Source of the DNA: Sorghum bicolor
Taxonomy: Eukaryota; Streptophyta; Magnoliopsida; Poales; Poaceae
DNA length: 64,000 nucleotides
Reading direction: 5' to 3'
Assembly (NCBI RefSeq): GCF_000003195.3
Contig: NC_012873.2
Coordinates: 2,441,894-2,505,893 of the forward strand
Part shown: piece by piece, positions 10,987-23,021 of the stretch
Layout of the letters: each line of letters opens with the position of its first letter
How positions within the stretch are numbered: the stretch's first letter is position 1
Program-made: the position numbers and the translations under genes
The notes under the pieces: model-generated
The model's input: only the letters and a program-made list of their open reading frames with translations
Database searches by the model: none
What the model was told of the DNA's origin: nothing

Positions 10987-13822
10987 TTAACCAGTGTTTT
11001 CAACAACATAAAAGCCATCATTCTGTTGCTGCTTATGCTCATATACATTGCCTCTTTGACCCCATCCTGTCCGAACTCTCTTTGTAATTTTCATAATCGT
11101 GCGGGCACTGTCATCTCTGCAAATCCACAATTGCAGTCAATAACTGGAGCTCAAGTACAAGAAACAAAAGAAAAACGTGAAGAACTAATTTTCTTGCTAG
11201 AATAGTTTGTCTTTGTTAATTCTCAGTATATATTCTTTGACGTCATATCCTATTCAAATTTGAAAAAGTAAGTAATACACTAAGTGTTGCAGAAATATGA
11301 AATCAAATAAACAAAAGAAAAATCTCAAAAGGAAGCTGATCATGATGGTACCTGTGCAAAAGAGTACGCCAATCACTTTCACCATTCCTGTCATGCTCAT
11401 GCTTACAGCTTCCAGGGGTAATCTTACCAGAATCAGTTCCAAGACCATCATTACGGTCGGCCATTTCCATCATTTTTGCTGACAGCATATCAACATCCTG
11501 TTTCTTTCCCCTATCACCTAATGCATCTATCACTGGCATGAATGCTGCTGGATCAAACAAATGTCGTTTAGCTATTAACAACTTGAGAAGGCTATGTGCA
11601 TGATCCACCTCCCCAACTTCACAGAGCCCAGAAATTATCTGCTTATATGGGAAACTCTGGATAGAGACCCTCATTTCAAGTGCCATTTCTAGAATGTTCT
11701 TGGCTTCAATCCATTTACCATACGTTGTGAGTTCAGTGCACATTAAGCAATACAGCACTTCCTTCTGCCCACATGTTCTCAAAGCAGCATCAAAAACCAT
11801 CTGCGCTGAAGGGAAATCTGTAATCTTGCAATAAGCCTTGATCAACAAGTCAAAAGAAGTTATATTAGGAACTAATTCATTTTGTAGCATTTCATCCAAA
11901 AGAGGCATGGCCTTGTTAACCATCCCTTGTTGACAAAAAGACTTTATCAAGCTATTGTAGGTCATCACATTAGGAGAAATTCCTTTCTCCTTCATTTCAC
12001 TCATCAGTTTCATGATTTCTTCTGATTTATGTTTTTCTTCAAATCCCCGAATCAACAAGTTGTATGTCCTTGTGCTTGGGTTGCAACCTTTCTTTTCCAT
12101 GTCCCTCAGAACCTTAATAGCCAAAGAGGTCTTTCCATGCTTACAATACCCGTGAATAAAAGTGTCATATATAACTGAATCAGGGGAAATATCTTTCACT
12201 ATCATCTCAAGTAATTTCTTCTTGGCTTCATCAAACCGGCCTTCTTTGCACAATGCACTAATCAAAATAGAATATGTGATCTGATCAGGAAGACATCTTT
12301 GGCTGATGGAAGAATCACTAACTACACTAAGGAATGAATTCCCCAGTCGGCCAAGAGCTCCACTTCCTTCTTCCCACATCCCATCAACAATATCCATAGC
12401 AACATCTAATCTACTATTCCTGCATAATCCATCAATAATGATATTGCAGCCTGCTGTATCCAAACTGTATCCTTTCTCATTCATTCTCTCTAACAACCGC
12501 TCTGCCTCTGTGGTCCTACCAGCTCTCCACAGACTCTGCAGCAGAACATTGTAAGTAAATGAATTTGGTGCGCACCCTTTCTGTGCCATCTCATCAAGAA
12601 TCCTGTTGGCAGCAGCAATGTTGCCCTTTGAGCAATAGGCATGGAGCAAACTAGTGTAAGTCACAACATCTGGGGACATCACACCGCTCCTAATGAAATT
12701 CTCTACTCTCCTCGCATCAAACGCCTTGCCCTCCTTGCACAACCCAGAGACAATAATATTGTACGTGTAGCTATTAGGTTGGATTCCTTCATGTGCCATC
12801 TCTCTAAGAAGCTCCTGCGCTTCGCCGACCCTCCCATTCCTCACCAACCCTGATAACCAGCGGTTGTAGCTCTCAACCCTCCTCAGGAAACCACCACACC
12901 TCATAATATCCACCAGAACCCGTGCCTCATCAACAAACCCAGCATCACAGAACCCACTCAACATTACGTCAAAAGTCACCTGATCAGGCCTCGGCAACCC
13001 ATGCTGCCAATCCTCCTGCATGTCCTGGAATATCCTGTAAGCGTCCAGCACCCGCCCAGCCTTGCAGAGTGCAGAGATCCTTGCATTGAACGTGACAACG
13101 TTTGGTGCCAGCCCTTGCACACGCATCCTTTCCACCAGCCTCTCAGCCTCCTCCACCAGGCCCTCCTTGCAGAACCCTGCGACCACCGTGTTGCAAACCA
13201 CCAGGTTCATGCTCGGCATTCCGTCGAGTACCTTAAGAGCATCAATGCTCCTCCCCGCACGGCAGTACCCTCGCGCCAGGATCCCAAAACTGAACTCATT
13301 CCTGGCGGGCATTGCGTCAAACACCCTCTGGGCGAGCTCCATGCGGCCGGCGTCACAGAGCGCCTGGAGCAGGAGGTTGCGAGTGAAGACGTCCGGCTGG
13401 GCGCCGGAGAGGAGCAGGTCCTTGTAGAGCGCCTCGACAAGGTCGAGGCGGGACTCGCGGAGCGCGGCGAGAATGAGGCGGTTGTAGACGGGGGTGGTCG
13501 GCGGCGGCGCGGACGTGAGCGCGCGGAGGGAGCGGAAGGCGGGGATGGCGAGGCGCAGCGGGAGGACGTCGGAGCAGGAGAGGAGCGCGAGGAGGTGGGG
13601 GGAGGGATCAGGGAAGGAGAGGATGTGGCGGTGGAGGAGCGGGAGGAGCGCGTCGGCGGCGGGGTGTTCGGCGACGAGGCGGGCGAGGAACGACGTGGAG
13701 CGCGGCGGAGGAGGGCAGGCCGCGGAGGAAAGGTGGAGGAAGAGTCGGAGCGCGACGGCCGGGGAGGCGGCGTTGCGGCGGAGGAGCGCGAGCAGGTTGG
13801 CGGCGGAAGGGGAGGAGGACAT
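10987..13822 (-). CDS. P-class pentatricopeptide repeat protein (At2g17140-like), 2 exons
   Basis: Exon 1 (11352-13822) and exon 2 (10987-11116) join in phase across a 235-bp intron to give about 866 residues. Tandem PPR motifs fill most of the protein from about residue 110; for example, copies with VVTYTSLLHAYCSKGNI, SFTYNVLLQSLWRAGR and VMTYNSLIKSFCQQG are plain. No E or DYW domain is visible, so it is P-class. Family knowledge: such proteins bind organellar RNA and affect its splicing, stability or translation. The N-terminus is Ala/Leu/Arg-rich without early acidic residues, fitting an organelle transit peptide, although mitochondrion versus plastid cannot be decided. The last exon adds a non-PPR tail (HRDDSARTIMK then RTGWGQRGNVYE) that resembles the tail of Arabidopsis At2g17140, also about 870 residues long. 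The first 500 bp are very GC-rich and the 3' half is AT-rich. The ATG at 13822 is the first in frame. Confidence 0.9.
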
Positions 13823-14297
13823 GGGAGGGTGGCGGCCGGCGGGGGTGCGCAGCGCCCGATAGGTTTAAACCGGCCCGGGCTGGCTGCCCGGTGGGGTCAA
13901 CCGCCCGGTCCACTGACACTGCCAGGTGGGGCCGGAATGCTAGTGATCTGCTCCGAGTTTTTTTTTTTTTTACCTTCCCGTTTTCGTTTGGTTTTCATTT
14001 ATACTGGCAGGCTGCTTGTGTTTAATCAGACTGATGAAGATGTTCAAGTCTTCACAAGTACACCTCACTCAAATGCCAAATTGCCAATCCCTTCTAGAGA
14101 TAGCCATGAAAATAGCGGAGGTTCTAAAAACATAGAGGATGGGTCAATAGGATGTATACTCCCACCTTCCAAATTATTGTTCTGCTGCTTTAGATTTTTT
14201 TTCCTAGTTTATTACGGTAGAATTTCTATAAACCTCTATTGTGTCTAGAAAAACAAAATGTGTATATTTTAGAACAAAAAGAGTACCATATAATATA
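13823..14297. other. Promoter-side flank of the PPR gene
   Basis: The first about 120 bp are GC-rich and likely the 5' leader and core promoter of the minus-strand PPR gene. Beyond that the sequence is AT-rich. A fragment at about 14160-14180 resembles a Stowaway end (ACTCCCACCTTCCAAATTAT) but has no partner. Confidence 0.35.
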
Positions 14298-14645
14298 CTC
14301 CTTCCGTCCCCAAACACTGCTATTTCTAGCAGATTTCATACAACTTTAGTGTGGCAAACAAAAGACCATTCTACCCTTAATTAATTTGGGTTCCACCATT
14401 TAATCATGCACGTTAAGTCATGGTTCTCTGGTTCCTACGAGCTGCATTTAATGCCAAGTAAATAGACTCAAACAATTACCATGCGCCAAAGTACTACTCC
14501 CTAGAAGAAATTAAATGGGTCGGTAGACCACGGAAGTTCCGAAGAGAAATTAAATGAGCTAGTGGACTGAGTATGCTAGTAGAAATAACAGTATTTGTGG
14601 ACAAAATTTTCTCCTAGAAATAGCAGTATTTAGGGACGGATGGAG
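14298..14645. mobile_element. Stowaway-like MITE
   Basis: A 348-bp element between TA duplications (14296-14297 and 14646-14647). The left end CTCCTTCCGTCCCCAAACAC and the right end GTATTTAGGGACGGATGGAG are inverted; CTGCTATTTCTAG near the left recurs inverted as CTAGAAATAGCAG near the right. Confidence 0.8.
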
Positions 14646-15133
14646 TATAAACAATTGTCACAATTTAGATTTAAATTCGTAAATAAATTGAGCGTCTTCA
14701 AATTTTTCTAGAGCAATGTTTCCAAACAGATTTGTCCATCTGTAATGTTGATCGCATTGGCGGGGATTCACGGCGCCCAACTATTCTTATTCACAGGAAA
14801 GCCAACCGAAAGACCCTATCCGAAAAGGTGGAAAGAAAGAAAATACTCATGTAATCATCCAATCAGAACATCGACCGTGCCAGTTCAACATTTGACAACC
14901 GAACCAAAACGGTAGGATCTGAAGATTCTGAACTCCATGAAAAGAATGTGTTATTTCACGTGCCTGTGAAATTGTAGGCTGGGGGACAACATACATCACA
15001 AGTTTCTTGTTACATCACTCGCCACTACTGTAATGGACAAGGGATCACAATTCACAAAGGCTAAAGGTAAGAAAGGAAACCTAATTTTGAGGTAAAAATC
15101 AGCAAAGCAAGAAACTAAACTATAAGTGTGAGA
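14646..15133. other. Intergenic / 3' UTR of the AT-hook gene
   Basis: No coding potential seen. The part nearest 15133 is probably 3' UTR of the minus-strand gene whose TGA lies at 15134-15136. Confidence 0.35.
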
Positions 15134-18100
15134 TCAGAAGCAAGGCACGTTGTTCTCCGCTCTCATGACCATGTTGCAGGTCGAGTAGATTGATGCAGCA
15201 GCGGCTTGCACCGCCCACTCACTCTCAGAATTATCTGGGTTGTTCAGCTTCCTGAAGAGACATGTTGACATATTTCAGTTAGACATTTTCTCAAGCATTA
15301 AGTGGAATGGAATGAATAAAAAAGAGAAGGTAAACCATTTTTGGTCAAATGTCATGATGACTAACCATAGTTCAGCCATGGGTCCTAGCAGAGGAGCTTC
15401 ACAGGTCATGTGTTTGAGGCCTTTATCACAATTCAATTGCATTTCTTGCACTTGCTTCAACCGGTTCTCCTGCACGAAGTATTAGGCAGTCAGGTACTCT
15501 GGTGTATCGTGTATATACACTCTATGAGCATAAACGCAATGCATCTTATACAAGCAATATGAAGAGTTATATACCAACACGAACAATGACAGATGGCATA
15601 GTCCTTTCCAATAACACAAACTAATCCAAACAGGAAACTCACCAGTTGTTTCCCTTCCTCCTGAAGTGTTCTGTCCATCTGGACAAACAGAGACCTCCAT
15701 CGTGCCACATGCGCTTCTGAAACTGCTTTTTCAGTACATCCAGCCTCAGAAGTATTTGCAATCGATGATTCATTCTCTTGATTAGATGGAAATTCTGTCG
15801 ACATTAGGTATGGCAGTTCCGTGCGAAGAGCATTTCTGACTCTCTTCCTGCTGCGTTTTAAAGCTTCAAGAGAAACAAAAAAATGTATTGAGTACAATGC
15901 ATGAATACTTCTCATTTACGTCAGATTTCATAATTATACCAGCAAGGCGTCCCCTGATGTCCTGGTGCAGTAATTCCAACCACTGAGAAGCAACACTGGC
16001 CGCTGATCATCAGAGTAGAAAGAAAACTATGATACAGACATTTCCAGAAGTAGTACCCAGTGCAAATTTACACAAAATGGTTTGTTATGTTAAATAAGCA
16101 AGGAAGGATACCTTTTACTGACAGTACAGTCATGTAATCATGATTAGATGCTGGATCATCAGCCGACGTACTGCAGGTCCTATCTGAAGACATAGTGACT
16201 GCTGATGAGAGTTGCAGTTTGAGACTATCACCATCCTGTGGAAGGAAATGCAATGTGGTAGGCAGTGTTTGGTGAAACACCACATTATTATCTTTCATCA
16301 ACGAATGGCACTTCATGAAACCACTACCATATTTCTGATCCTGAATTCTCTCACTAACATCTCTCCCTCTTTCACCTGTTTGACTAGTAAAGGCAGGCTG
16401 GTTCTCATTCTGAAGCCTCTCAGAGTGTACCATAGCCTTTATTATGGAGTACACCTGCTTGCTATTTCTCACATGGTTAATGATTCCAGGGTTTAGCCCA
16501 GATAATAGGCCACTAGGAGCAGCAACCTTCATAGACTTATTAGCCTGGCCATGCTGTGTAGAAGTGCTCTTTTTGAATTCATCATCCCTTTTCCTTTTGG
16601 GGGGTCGACCACGTGGCCTAGGCACCATTGCATTTCCATGAGACGAAGAAAGAAAGCCATTCTGCTTCATTTCTCTCCACTTTCTGTGCGACTCGCTTTC
16701 TTCTGTAGCACCAGTAGTGCTGCCACATTCTGATGGACCACTGACTTTCAACTGCCCCAGCTTCTTGTAAGGGAAGAAAGGGTTAAGCTCTGCTGCATCA
16801 GAACTATCTGCTGTGTTAAGGTCCAACCCAAGACGTGCAACACTCATCCTATTATCAACATGTTCTGGATCAGGTTTAGGTTGGAGATCTTTTCTGATGT
16901 TCTCCTTACCAAATGGCAAGGACTCATTACCATGCAACTTCTCCATTGATGTTGCATTGGAATCGCGGCCCAAGGTCAGACAAGGAGTTACTGACTGAAG
17001 TGCCCCAGTCTGGGGCAATAAAGACACTCTATCTCCACATTGTGTGGCACCTTCAGCAGTCAACTGAGGAACATCCATGGTATATGTGTGCAAATATGCT
17101 TCAGCTTGAACCAAAGATTCCAGAATTCCAGCCCTCGGATCTACAGGATGAGGTTATTTAAACACAAAGTAAAAAAAAATGACTTAGCAGACAAAAGAAA
17201 CAAGAATTTTCCATTTCAAATTTGAATCATAGAGATATTATGACACGGACAGTGCACAAACAGTGTTCCAATACTGTCAGTGTAGACCGAGCTCTTACTA
17301 GTTGAAACTTGAATAGTATGTAATAATAGACGTGAGTTGTTCTTAATTACTGTTGAGCTGCTAAAACGAGTGTGCTGCAAATAAATTTCGTCTTATTGAG
17401 GTGCTGCAGAGCATGTAACCAGTCTTGTAGAGATAAAATTGGGAAGAATCTTAATAGAGTCACCGGTAACTCCAGCCAGACCTTGGCTGCTTGTAAGACA
17501 GCAAATCAAATTGTAAAAACACAATTCTCCGAAGCATGCATCTTACACATCTAAGTACTGAAAATTATAATGTCTTGCCACTGGAAAGGCGTGAGTCCAT
17601 GGTGTTCACTTCTAACCACGCTAGATGGAAGCTACAGCCAACAGAACCAGCTACAGATTCACGAAAATTCTAGAGGAAAACGTGGGTGTGCTAGCGTGCT
17701 TAGATCTGTCGCACACAGCACTATGGCACCGCACCGTGACATTCTCGAATTGTCGTGCTACTAGCGAGCGCGGAGCTGCTTAGAATTCAGGAACAACGAC
17801 AGCCCCAACCAACGACACCAGATTCTCCTCCAGTTCATTTCGATTTAAAAGCATGGCCATGGGGTCGGGGCGAAAGCGCGAGAAACATCACGAAATGCGG
17901 TGGCCTCACCTCCTAATCCAGCGCCCGCCAGCCGCGACGCGCTCCCCTCCACCGCTGCGGCGCCGCTGCACGCTCCTCCTCTTCCTCTCCCGTCCAATTC
18001 CTGCACGAACAGCCACGGAGACGGCGTCAGCGCATCCGAAGCCCCCAGAGCAAGGACCGAGCGAGCAGAGCGTGGGGCGGGCGGGCCCACCGACCTCGCG

Positions 18101-18160
18101 CGGCGGCGCGGCTCCCGATCCGGTGGGATCCGTGCCCACGCGCGGCCCCGCGGGGTCCAT
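15134..18160 (-). CDS. Nuclear AT-hook / LxLxL coiled-coil protein, function unknown, 7 exons
   Basis: Coding exons on the minus strand: 18095-18160, 17910-18000, 16112-17140, 15940-16002, 15643-15863, 15366-15469 and 15134-15251. All junctions keep phase and sum to about 563 residues. I do not recognise a named family. Visible features: RAGILESLVQAEAYLHTYTM at about residues 55-74; an LxLxL motif LGLDLN near 156-161, like EAR repression motifs; and PRPRGRPPKRKR at 226-237, an AT-hook-like DNA-binding motif that doubles as a nuclear localisation signal. A basic/helical C-terminal half follows, with KRSRKRVRNAL and then a helix running through VQMDRTLQEEGKQLENRLKQV, likely coiled coil. It ends ...ENNVPCF. 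Inference: a chromatin-associated or transcriptional protein. The first junction (GAG|GTCGGT to GTGCAG|GAATTG, a 94-bp intron) was chosen because it is the only arrangement found that links the ATG at 18160 to the conserved frame; it is the weakest part of the model. Confidence 0.72.
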
Positions 18161-18232
18161 CGGGGGAGCAGGCGACGGGCGGAGGCGCCGGGGGAGCGGG
18201 ACGCGGGATCCGGGCTCCGGGCGGGCGCCGCC

Positions 18233-18240
18233 TAGGGTTT
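18233..18240 (-). promoter_or_regulatory. Telo-box (AAACCCTA) upstream of the AT-hook gene
   Basis: AAACCCTA on the minus strand, 73 bp upstream of the start codon at 18160. Telo-boxes are common near transcription starts of plant growth and translation genes. It is a single short motif and could be chance. Confidence 0.45.
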
Positions 18241-20743
18241 TGGAGCGGAGAGGAGCGGAGCGGAGCAGAGCGGGGGAGGGAGGGAGGAAGAGACGCGAAG
18301 GTCCTGCGCGGTTTTGAAATGGAGATGCGTGGGGTGGGGAGTGGGGATTGGGACGGGAGGGGATCGCGTGGGGGATTTATGGCTGCCGGGTTTATTTCTT
18401 TTTTGATTTTGAATTCGAGTGGAGGTGGGCGCGGCTGTTTCGGATGGCGCACGCGCCGCGCGGCTGCGGCGGGCATGTGGGGCTCGGTTCGTTCGTGGGC
18501 GTTTAAATACGGGAGCGGACGAGGGACGACGGACGGGCTCGAGTCGTCTGAGTTGTCTCCGTGGAAGCCCCGGCAAAGCGAGGATTTGAATTTGGTGGTG
18601 GGAGATTTCAAAGACTGAGTGCTGAGATCTGTGTAGCTCTGGTGTTGTGTTCTCGAGTGAGTTCAAATTGTGCGTGGGGCTGGTTGTCCTTTCACTAACA
18701 AAAAGGAAATCATAGAGATGTACCGATTCATATGTTTTTTTAGTAGATAGGTATAGTATATGTATCAACTCTATGTTATGGGTCTGGCATCTTATGCACT
18801 CATTTCATCTAAAAAAAGAGTCGTTTTAGAGCACCTCTGACGGAGGCATACATAAATTAACAGTCTCAACAAGAAGCTATGATACATGTAAAATTAGGGC
18901 CTTGTTTAGTTCAAAAAATTTGTAAAAAAATTCAGATTTCCCATCAGATGTGCCTAGTTACAATAAAGCTAACATTTTTCTAACGCAGGAACATCTACTC
19001 ATTTTTTTCTTGGCCCCCACTATCCTCCCATCTTCTAACATGTTGTTTCTTTATCTTCTACACTTACGTGAGTCATGTGCACTTTCTTAGGACATGTATG
19101 AGAGCATGCAACAGCTGTCTAAAGAAAGTGCAAGCTGACATTGGTGCCTCAACCTCATAAAGTGTGGCTCCATAGTTGCTTCTGCAGTTCGTCAGAGAGG
19201 GCATCGGATACTTCTGCAAGCTAATCCAACACCCTGCTAAGCTACCACTTCCTTGCTTTTTTGTTCCACCTAGCATCCGAGCTTACGTGGTATGTCGAGG
19301 CCAACAGCTAGCATGGAGCGTTGGGCAAGCCTTAGGAGTGGACACGCAAACCAAGGAGAAAACCAAGAGACTTGCATACCTCTATGTTTTCTACTTCTCT
19401 TCCCTCATGTTTTCTTCCTCATCACGTCTCTTGCACTCTACCAATGGCTACATCACTCTGTCATCTCGCCCCCTGCGCGTTCACGGACATCTCATGGTGT
19501 CGCAACAACATCGTCACCCTCATAGTAGATGGTTGATTCGCCTTCCGCTAGGCTACCACGGTGCACGGCAATAACAGTGGTAGACATCATCCAGCGCAGC
19601 TATGCCAAAATTTCCCGAGCACCACACTACGTGGCGCTCACCTCACCGAGCCCCACGCTTGCCTCACAAGTGATGGATCTAGCGACAGGGGCCGACAGTG
19701 AAGATGAAGGTGGGGGCAGGCTCTGCCCGGTGGAGATAGGAGGGAGAGCGCAACCTCCACGCCGATGGAGAAAAGAGGGGCGGGAGAAGTGAAGGGCGGG
19801 CGCAACCTCTATCGTCCGCCTCTTGAGCTGGGACCTGGGAGTCGATCTCGGTAGGGATATCCATGGCTCTCAGGGCCCCGCTTTGTTTCAATGCGCGCTA
19901 ATGCTGGCGCGCTCCACTTCGCCGTTAGCGGCCTTCGCCTTGGCGCCGCACGTGGAAGAGAAGAGGAATATGGGCACAACCATGGTGGTAGGTAGGAAGT
20001 TGCGGATGCGAAGATAGTGGCATGTAGGCCTGCAACCTCCTCGAATTGGAGCACAGAGTCTAAAACGACTCTCTTTGTGGGATATTTCTTGGATGCCAAA
20101 ATGACCATCTTGATAGATGGAGTAGACTTGAGCAGTTTAGATCTAGTTAGATATCAACGATTTGATGAATAGGGTATGGACAGCAAAATACTAACATTTT
20201 TTTTGTTCCGATGTGTGTATTTGAATTATTTTCATTCTAAAAACTAACGTACAATCTGCTTAGAACCAGATCCAGATTGAAAAAATCATCAAAAGCAACA
20301 TGTGGGATGGCTATGGGCATAGAGCTCTCAGTTTTTTTTCCGACCCAACCCGAAAAACACTCAGATCTATATATTAGGCCATTCGTAGTGAATAGTGATC
20401 AGGTGATAGCACGGGGATCAAACAGACATGTGTATTAGACCCCTACAGGGATCAAATGATAGCACACGGATTCACCTATTCCCACGGGTGGAAAAATTCA
20501 GCTCTGGGATTTAATCCTTGTGAGCCCGAACATGGCCTTGGGAGGGGATTTTCGCTGCGCGATAGCGCCACCATGTTTGGGTTAAAAAATTGAACCAGTA
20601 TAGCTCCAAAACAAGCTCTCGCACCACGAATTGATCGTACACGAAATCAAACTCGAGTTCAGACACGCAAATGTTGATTTAATACTGTCCAGATCGAGGT
20701 ATCCTGCTGCTTCGCTAGCAAAGATGTATCAAAACAGCACTGA
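18241..20743. other. Intergenic region, low gene content
   Basis: The first about 400 bp are GC-rich and likely promoter/leader of the AT-hook gene. From about 18700 the sequence is AT-rich, with an isolated Tourist-type start GGCCTTGTTTAGTTC at about 18898 that lacks a matching body or right end nearby. The remainder holds only short unsupported open frames. Confidence 0.4.
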
Positions 20744-20972
20744 GGTCTTGTTCAGATGCGAAAAGATTTTGGATTTCGCTACTGTAGCATTTTCGTTTGC
20801 TGTTCAATCATAGACTAACTAGGATCAAAAGATACGTCTTGTGATTTACAGTTAAACTATGCAATTAGTTTTTATTTTCGTCTATATTTAATGCTTCGTA
20901 CATGTGCCGAAAGATTCGATGTGATAAAAAATTTTAAAAACTTTTTGGTTTTGGGGGTGAACTAAACAAGCC
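20744..20972. mobile_element. Tourist-like MITE, GGCCTTGTTTAG family
   Basis: A 229-bp element starting GGTCTTGTTCAGATGCG and ending GAACTAAACAAGCC, with TGA on both sides (20741-20743 and 20973-20975). The body is the family consensus in the opposite orientation to the copy at 6557 (CACTGTAGC-like block near the left end, TTCGATGTGA near the right). Confidence 0.8.
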
Positions 20973-20975
20973 TGA

Positions 20976-21629
20976 GTCGATCAGCACCCATCCAAATCGA
21001 CCTGCACCAGTGGTCACGTCGCGCTCCGGCAACGGTACGGTATCCGTGCTTAGCAACAACGGCTTTGTCAAATGCAGGTTTGGTTTCCTTGTAGCTGTTG
21101 CAATTTTCTTCTGCCCAAGGAGTAGAAGGTATTGTTACAACACCGGGCCGAACAAACTCTGACCAATGATCCCTGCCTCTGATCCTGTGTAATCTATTTC
21201 CATATTTTCCTTTAATCCAATTGTGCTCAATGGATAGATACATTTATCATATATTATTGTGTTTTTTTTCTATACACTTGGTCAAAGTGTATGCGCATGG
21301 GAACATGCATTGCCCACGCATGGTCCTCTCATGTAGGAGCAGCAAAACAACCACAAGAACGAATAGTTCATCCCACAATATCGAATCCAGCTTATGAATA
21401 GACGAGTAGCACAAAACACCAAATAAGTAACGGCTACAGCGAATGGACAGACGACCTCTAGCTTGACAGCAAGCGAGCTTTGATGCAAGTAACAGCATCA
21501 ACGTAACTGTATCTTACACCCATGTTTGCAGCAATCACATACTGCCATCACAACATTCCACGGCAATGACTTAACAGCTCAACTAATAGAATCCACCGAA
21601 CCTTATGGTGATCAACCAACTGGTAGAGC
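20976..21629. other. Intergenic, no gene seen
   Basis: Only short open frames are present. This lies downstream of the minus-strand pseudogene and may include its former 3' UTR. Confidence 0.35.
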
Positions 21630-22716
21630 TTATAGTGTTTCTTGCTTCATGGTAGCTCCAGAGCTCTCAGGCTCTTCACTTGCTTCATTAGTTTTTGTAG
21701 TCCACAACTTCAACTTTTTTACTGTTTCTGCCAGAAGTTCACGGGCCCACACCATCTCACTGTAGATTCTCTTGGATCCATCACTCCTCAACTTTGATAC
21801 CTCCTCATCTGAGGCCTTGTTTAGTTCGCAAAAATTTTCAAAAATTCTCCGTCACATCGAATCTTTAGTCGCATGCATGAAGCATTAAATATAGACGAAA
21901 ATAAAAACTAATTGCACAGTTTACCTGTAATTTGTGAGATGAATCTTTTGAGCCTAGTTACTTCGTGATTGGACAATGTTTACCAAATAAAAACGAAAGT
22001 GCTACAGTTGCCAAAAAGCAAAATTTTTGCAAACTAAACAAGGCCTGAGTAGTCCTGAAACAAACAAAGCCATTGGCCAATTATTTCATTGATGAAGTTT
22101 CCATCAGATGTACAGTGAACCAGATAACAATTCGATTTACCAATTCTGGATCAGATGGTATTTCTTCTTCAGGAATAGATAAAATCATCAAAGTTGTTGC
22201 AAGTTTCATCGGACTCCATCTCTTACAATCAATGCAAGATATTTCCTCAAGGTGCTCACCACAAGTTGCCAAGAATCTAGAATGCCTGGTCTCGCATAGC
22301 TCACAATCATAAAGTATGCATGCATGCTCGATAATTTGTTCATTAACCTGGATACAAGGAGTGTCACAACACTAACATAAATATGCAAAAGATACATGAA
22401 CATTGCGTTAAAAAGTTTGGTCAGTGAAAAATCAAGGGCTCAGTGCACAAACTACTCGAAAGCGTAACAGTAGATGACAGAGAGCAGTATATAAATCACA
22501 GATCAACATGTCACCGGAAAGGAGAAAGTGATCTCCCCATATCTGGTGTGACAACAATACCATGACGCCTCAGGATTTTGTCCATCCCAAAACTCATCGG
22601 AAGTCGGTCCTCCTTGCTCAGCGTGGAATCTTCACGAGGCACTAAACTCTTCATGATATTTTTTTTATGCCCCATATGACTTCCATCGCAGTATCATTAT
22701 GCACACATGGTATTTT
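21630..22716 (-). pseudogene. Broken gene fragment with a MITE inside an exon
   Basis: Three exon-like blocks read in order on the minus strand. Block 1 (about 22527-22716) follows a TGCAG acceptor and carries CVHNDTAMEVIWGIKK, then, after a one-base shift in an eight-A run near 22660, KSLVPREDSTLSKEDRLPMS. Block 2 (about 22090-22345) follows a CAG acceptor and carries VNEQIIEHACILYDCELC and SDPELVNRIVIWF. Block 3 opens after TTTCAG at 22054 with codons for DYS, is interrupted by the MITE at 21813-22045, and continues DEEVSKLRSDGSKRIYSEM to a TAA at 21630-21632. Removing the MITE and one TGA copy restores an uninterrupted frame, so the element landed in coding sequence. I do not recognise the protein. 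The N-terminal part of any parent gene is absent, so this is a truncated paralogue or captured fragment, most likely not functional. Confidence 0.6.
21813..22045. mobile_element. Tourist-like MITE inserted in a former exon
   Basis: A 233-bp complete copy: GGCCTTGTTTAGTTCGC at the left, GCAAACTAAACAAGGCC at the right, TGA duplications at 21810-21812 and 22046-22048. It interrupts the third block of the minus-strand pseudogene three codons after its splice acceptor. Confidence 0.85.
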
Positions 22717-22879
22717 CTGCAAAAAGCCACAGCTAATATATTGCTATAATTGTTCACTAACACAAGTAAAGGCAGCTTATTTTTTGTACTAACCAATTTT
22801 GATTCAATTTTGATTCCATAGTCTCTCTAGAGCCTCCAGTAGCATAGCTGAGGTTACGACGGGTTTTCCACCCATATAA

Positions 22880-23018
22880 GGTCTTGTTTGGATGTAGTCG
22901 GATTTGCATCAATCCATATGTGTTGGGGTGGATTGAAGTGGAACTTGAACTAAATTCCACCCCAATCCACTCCAACACATGTGGATTGAGGTGAATCCGA
23001 TAACATCCAAACAAGGCC
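22880..23018. mobile_element. Short palindromic Tourist-like foldback element
   Basis: A 139-bp near-perfect hairpin. GGTCTTGTTTGGATGT at the left pairs with ACATCCAAACAAGGCC at the right, and the inner arms TGTTGGGGTGGATTGA and CAATCCACTCCAACACA also pair. TAA flanks both ends (22877-22879 and 23019-23021). The host sequence on each side shares CCACCCATA, suggesting a local repeat. Confidence 0.85.
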
Positions 23019-23021
23019 TAA

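Noticed and set aside
13001..14248. A 415-codon plus-strand open frame across the PPR gene start
   Set aside because: It is the antisense shadow of the PPR exon, whose repeats are unmistakable on the minus strand; GC bias keeps it open.
17906..18160. First exon of the AT-hook gene read straight through without the 94-bp intron
   Set aside because: That frame gives the wrong phase at the 17910 donor and cannot join the conserved RAGILESLVQ exon.
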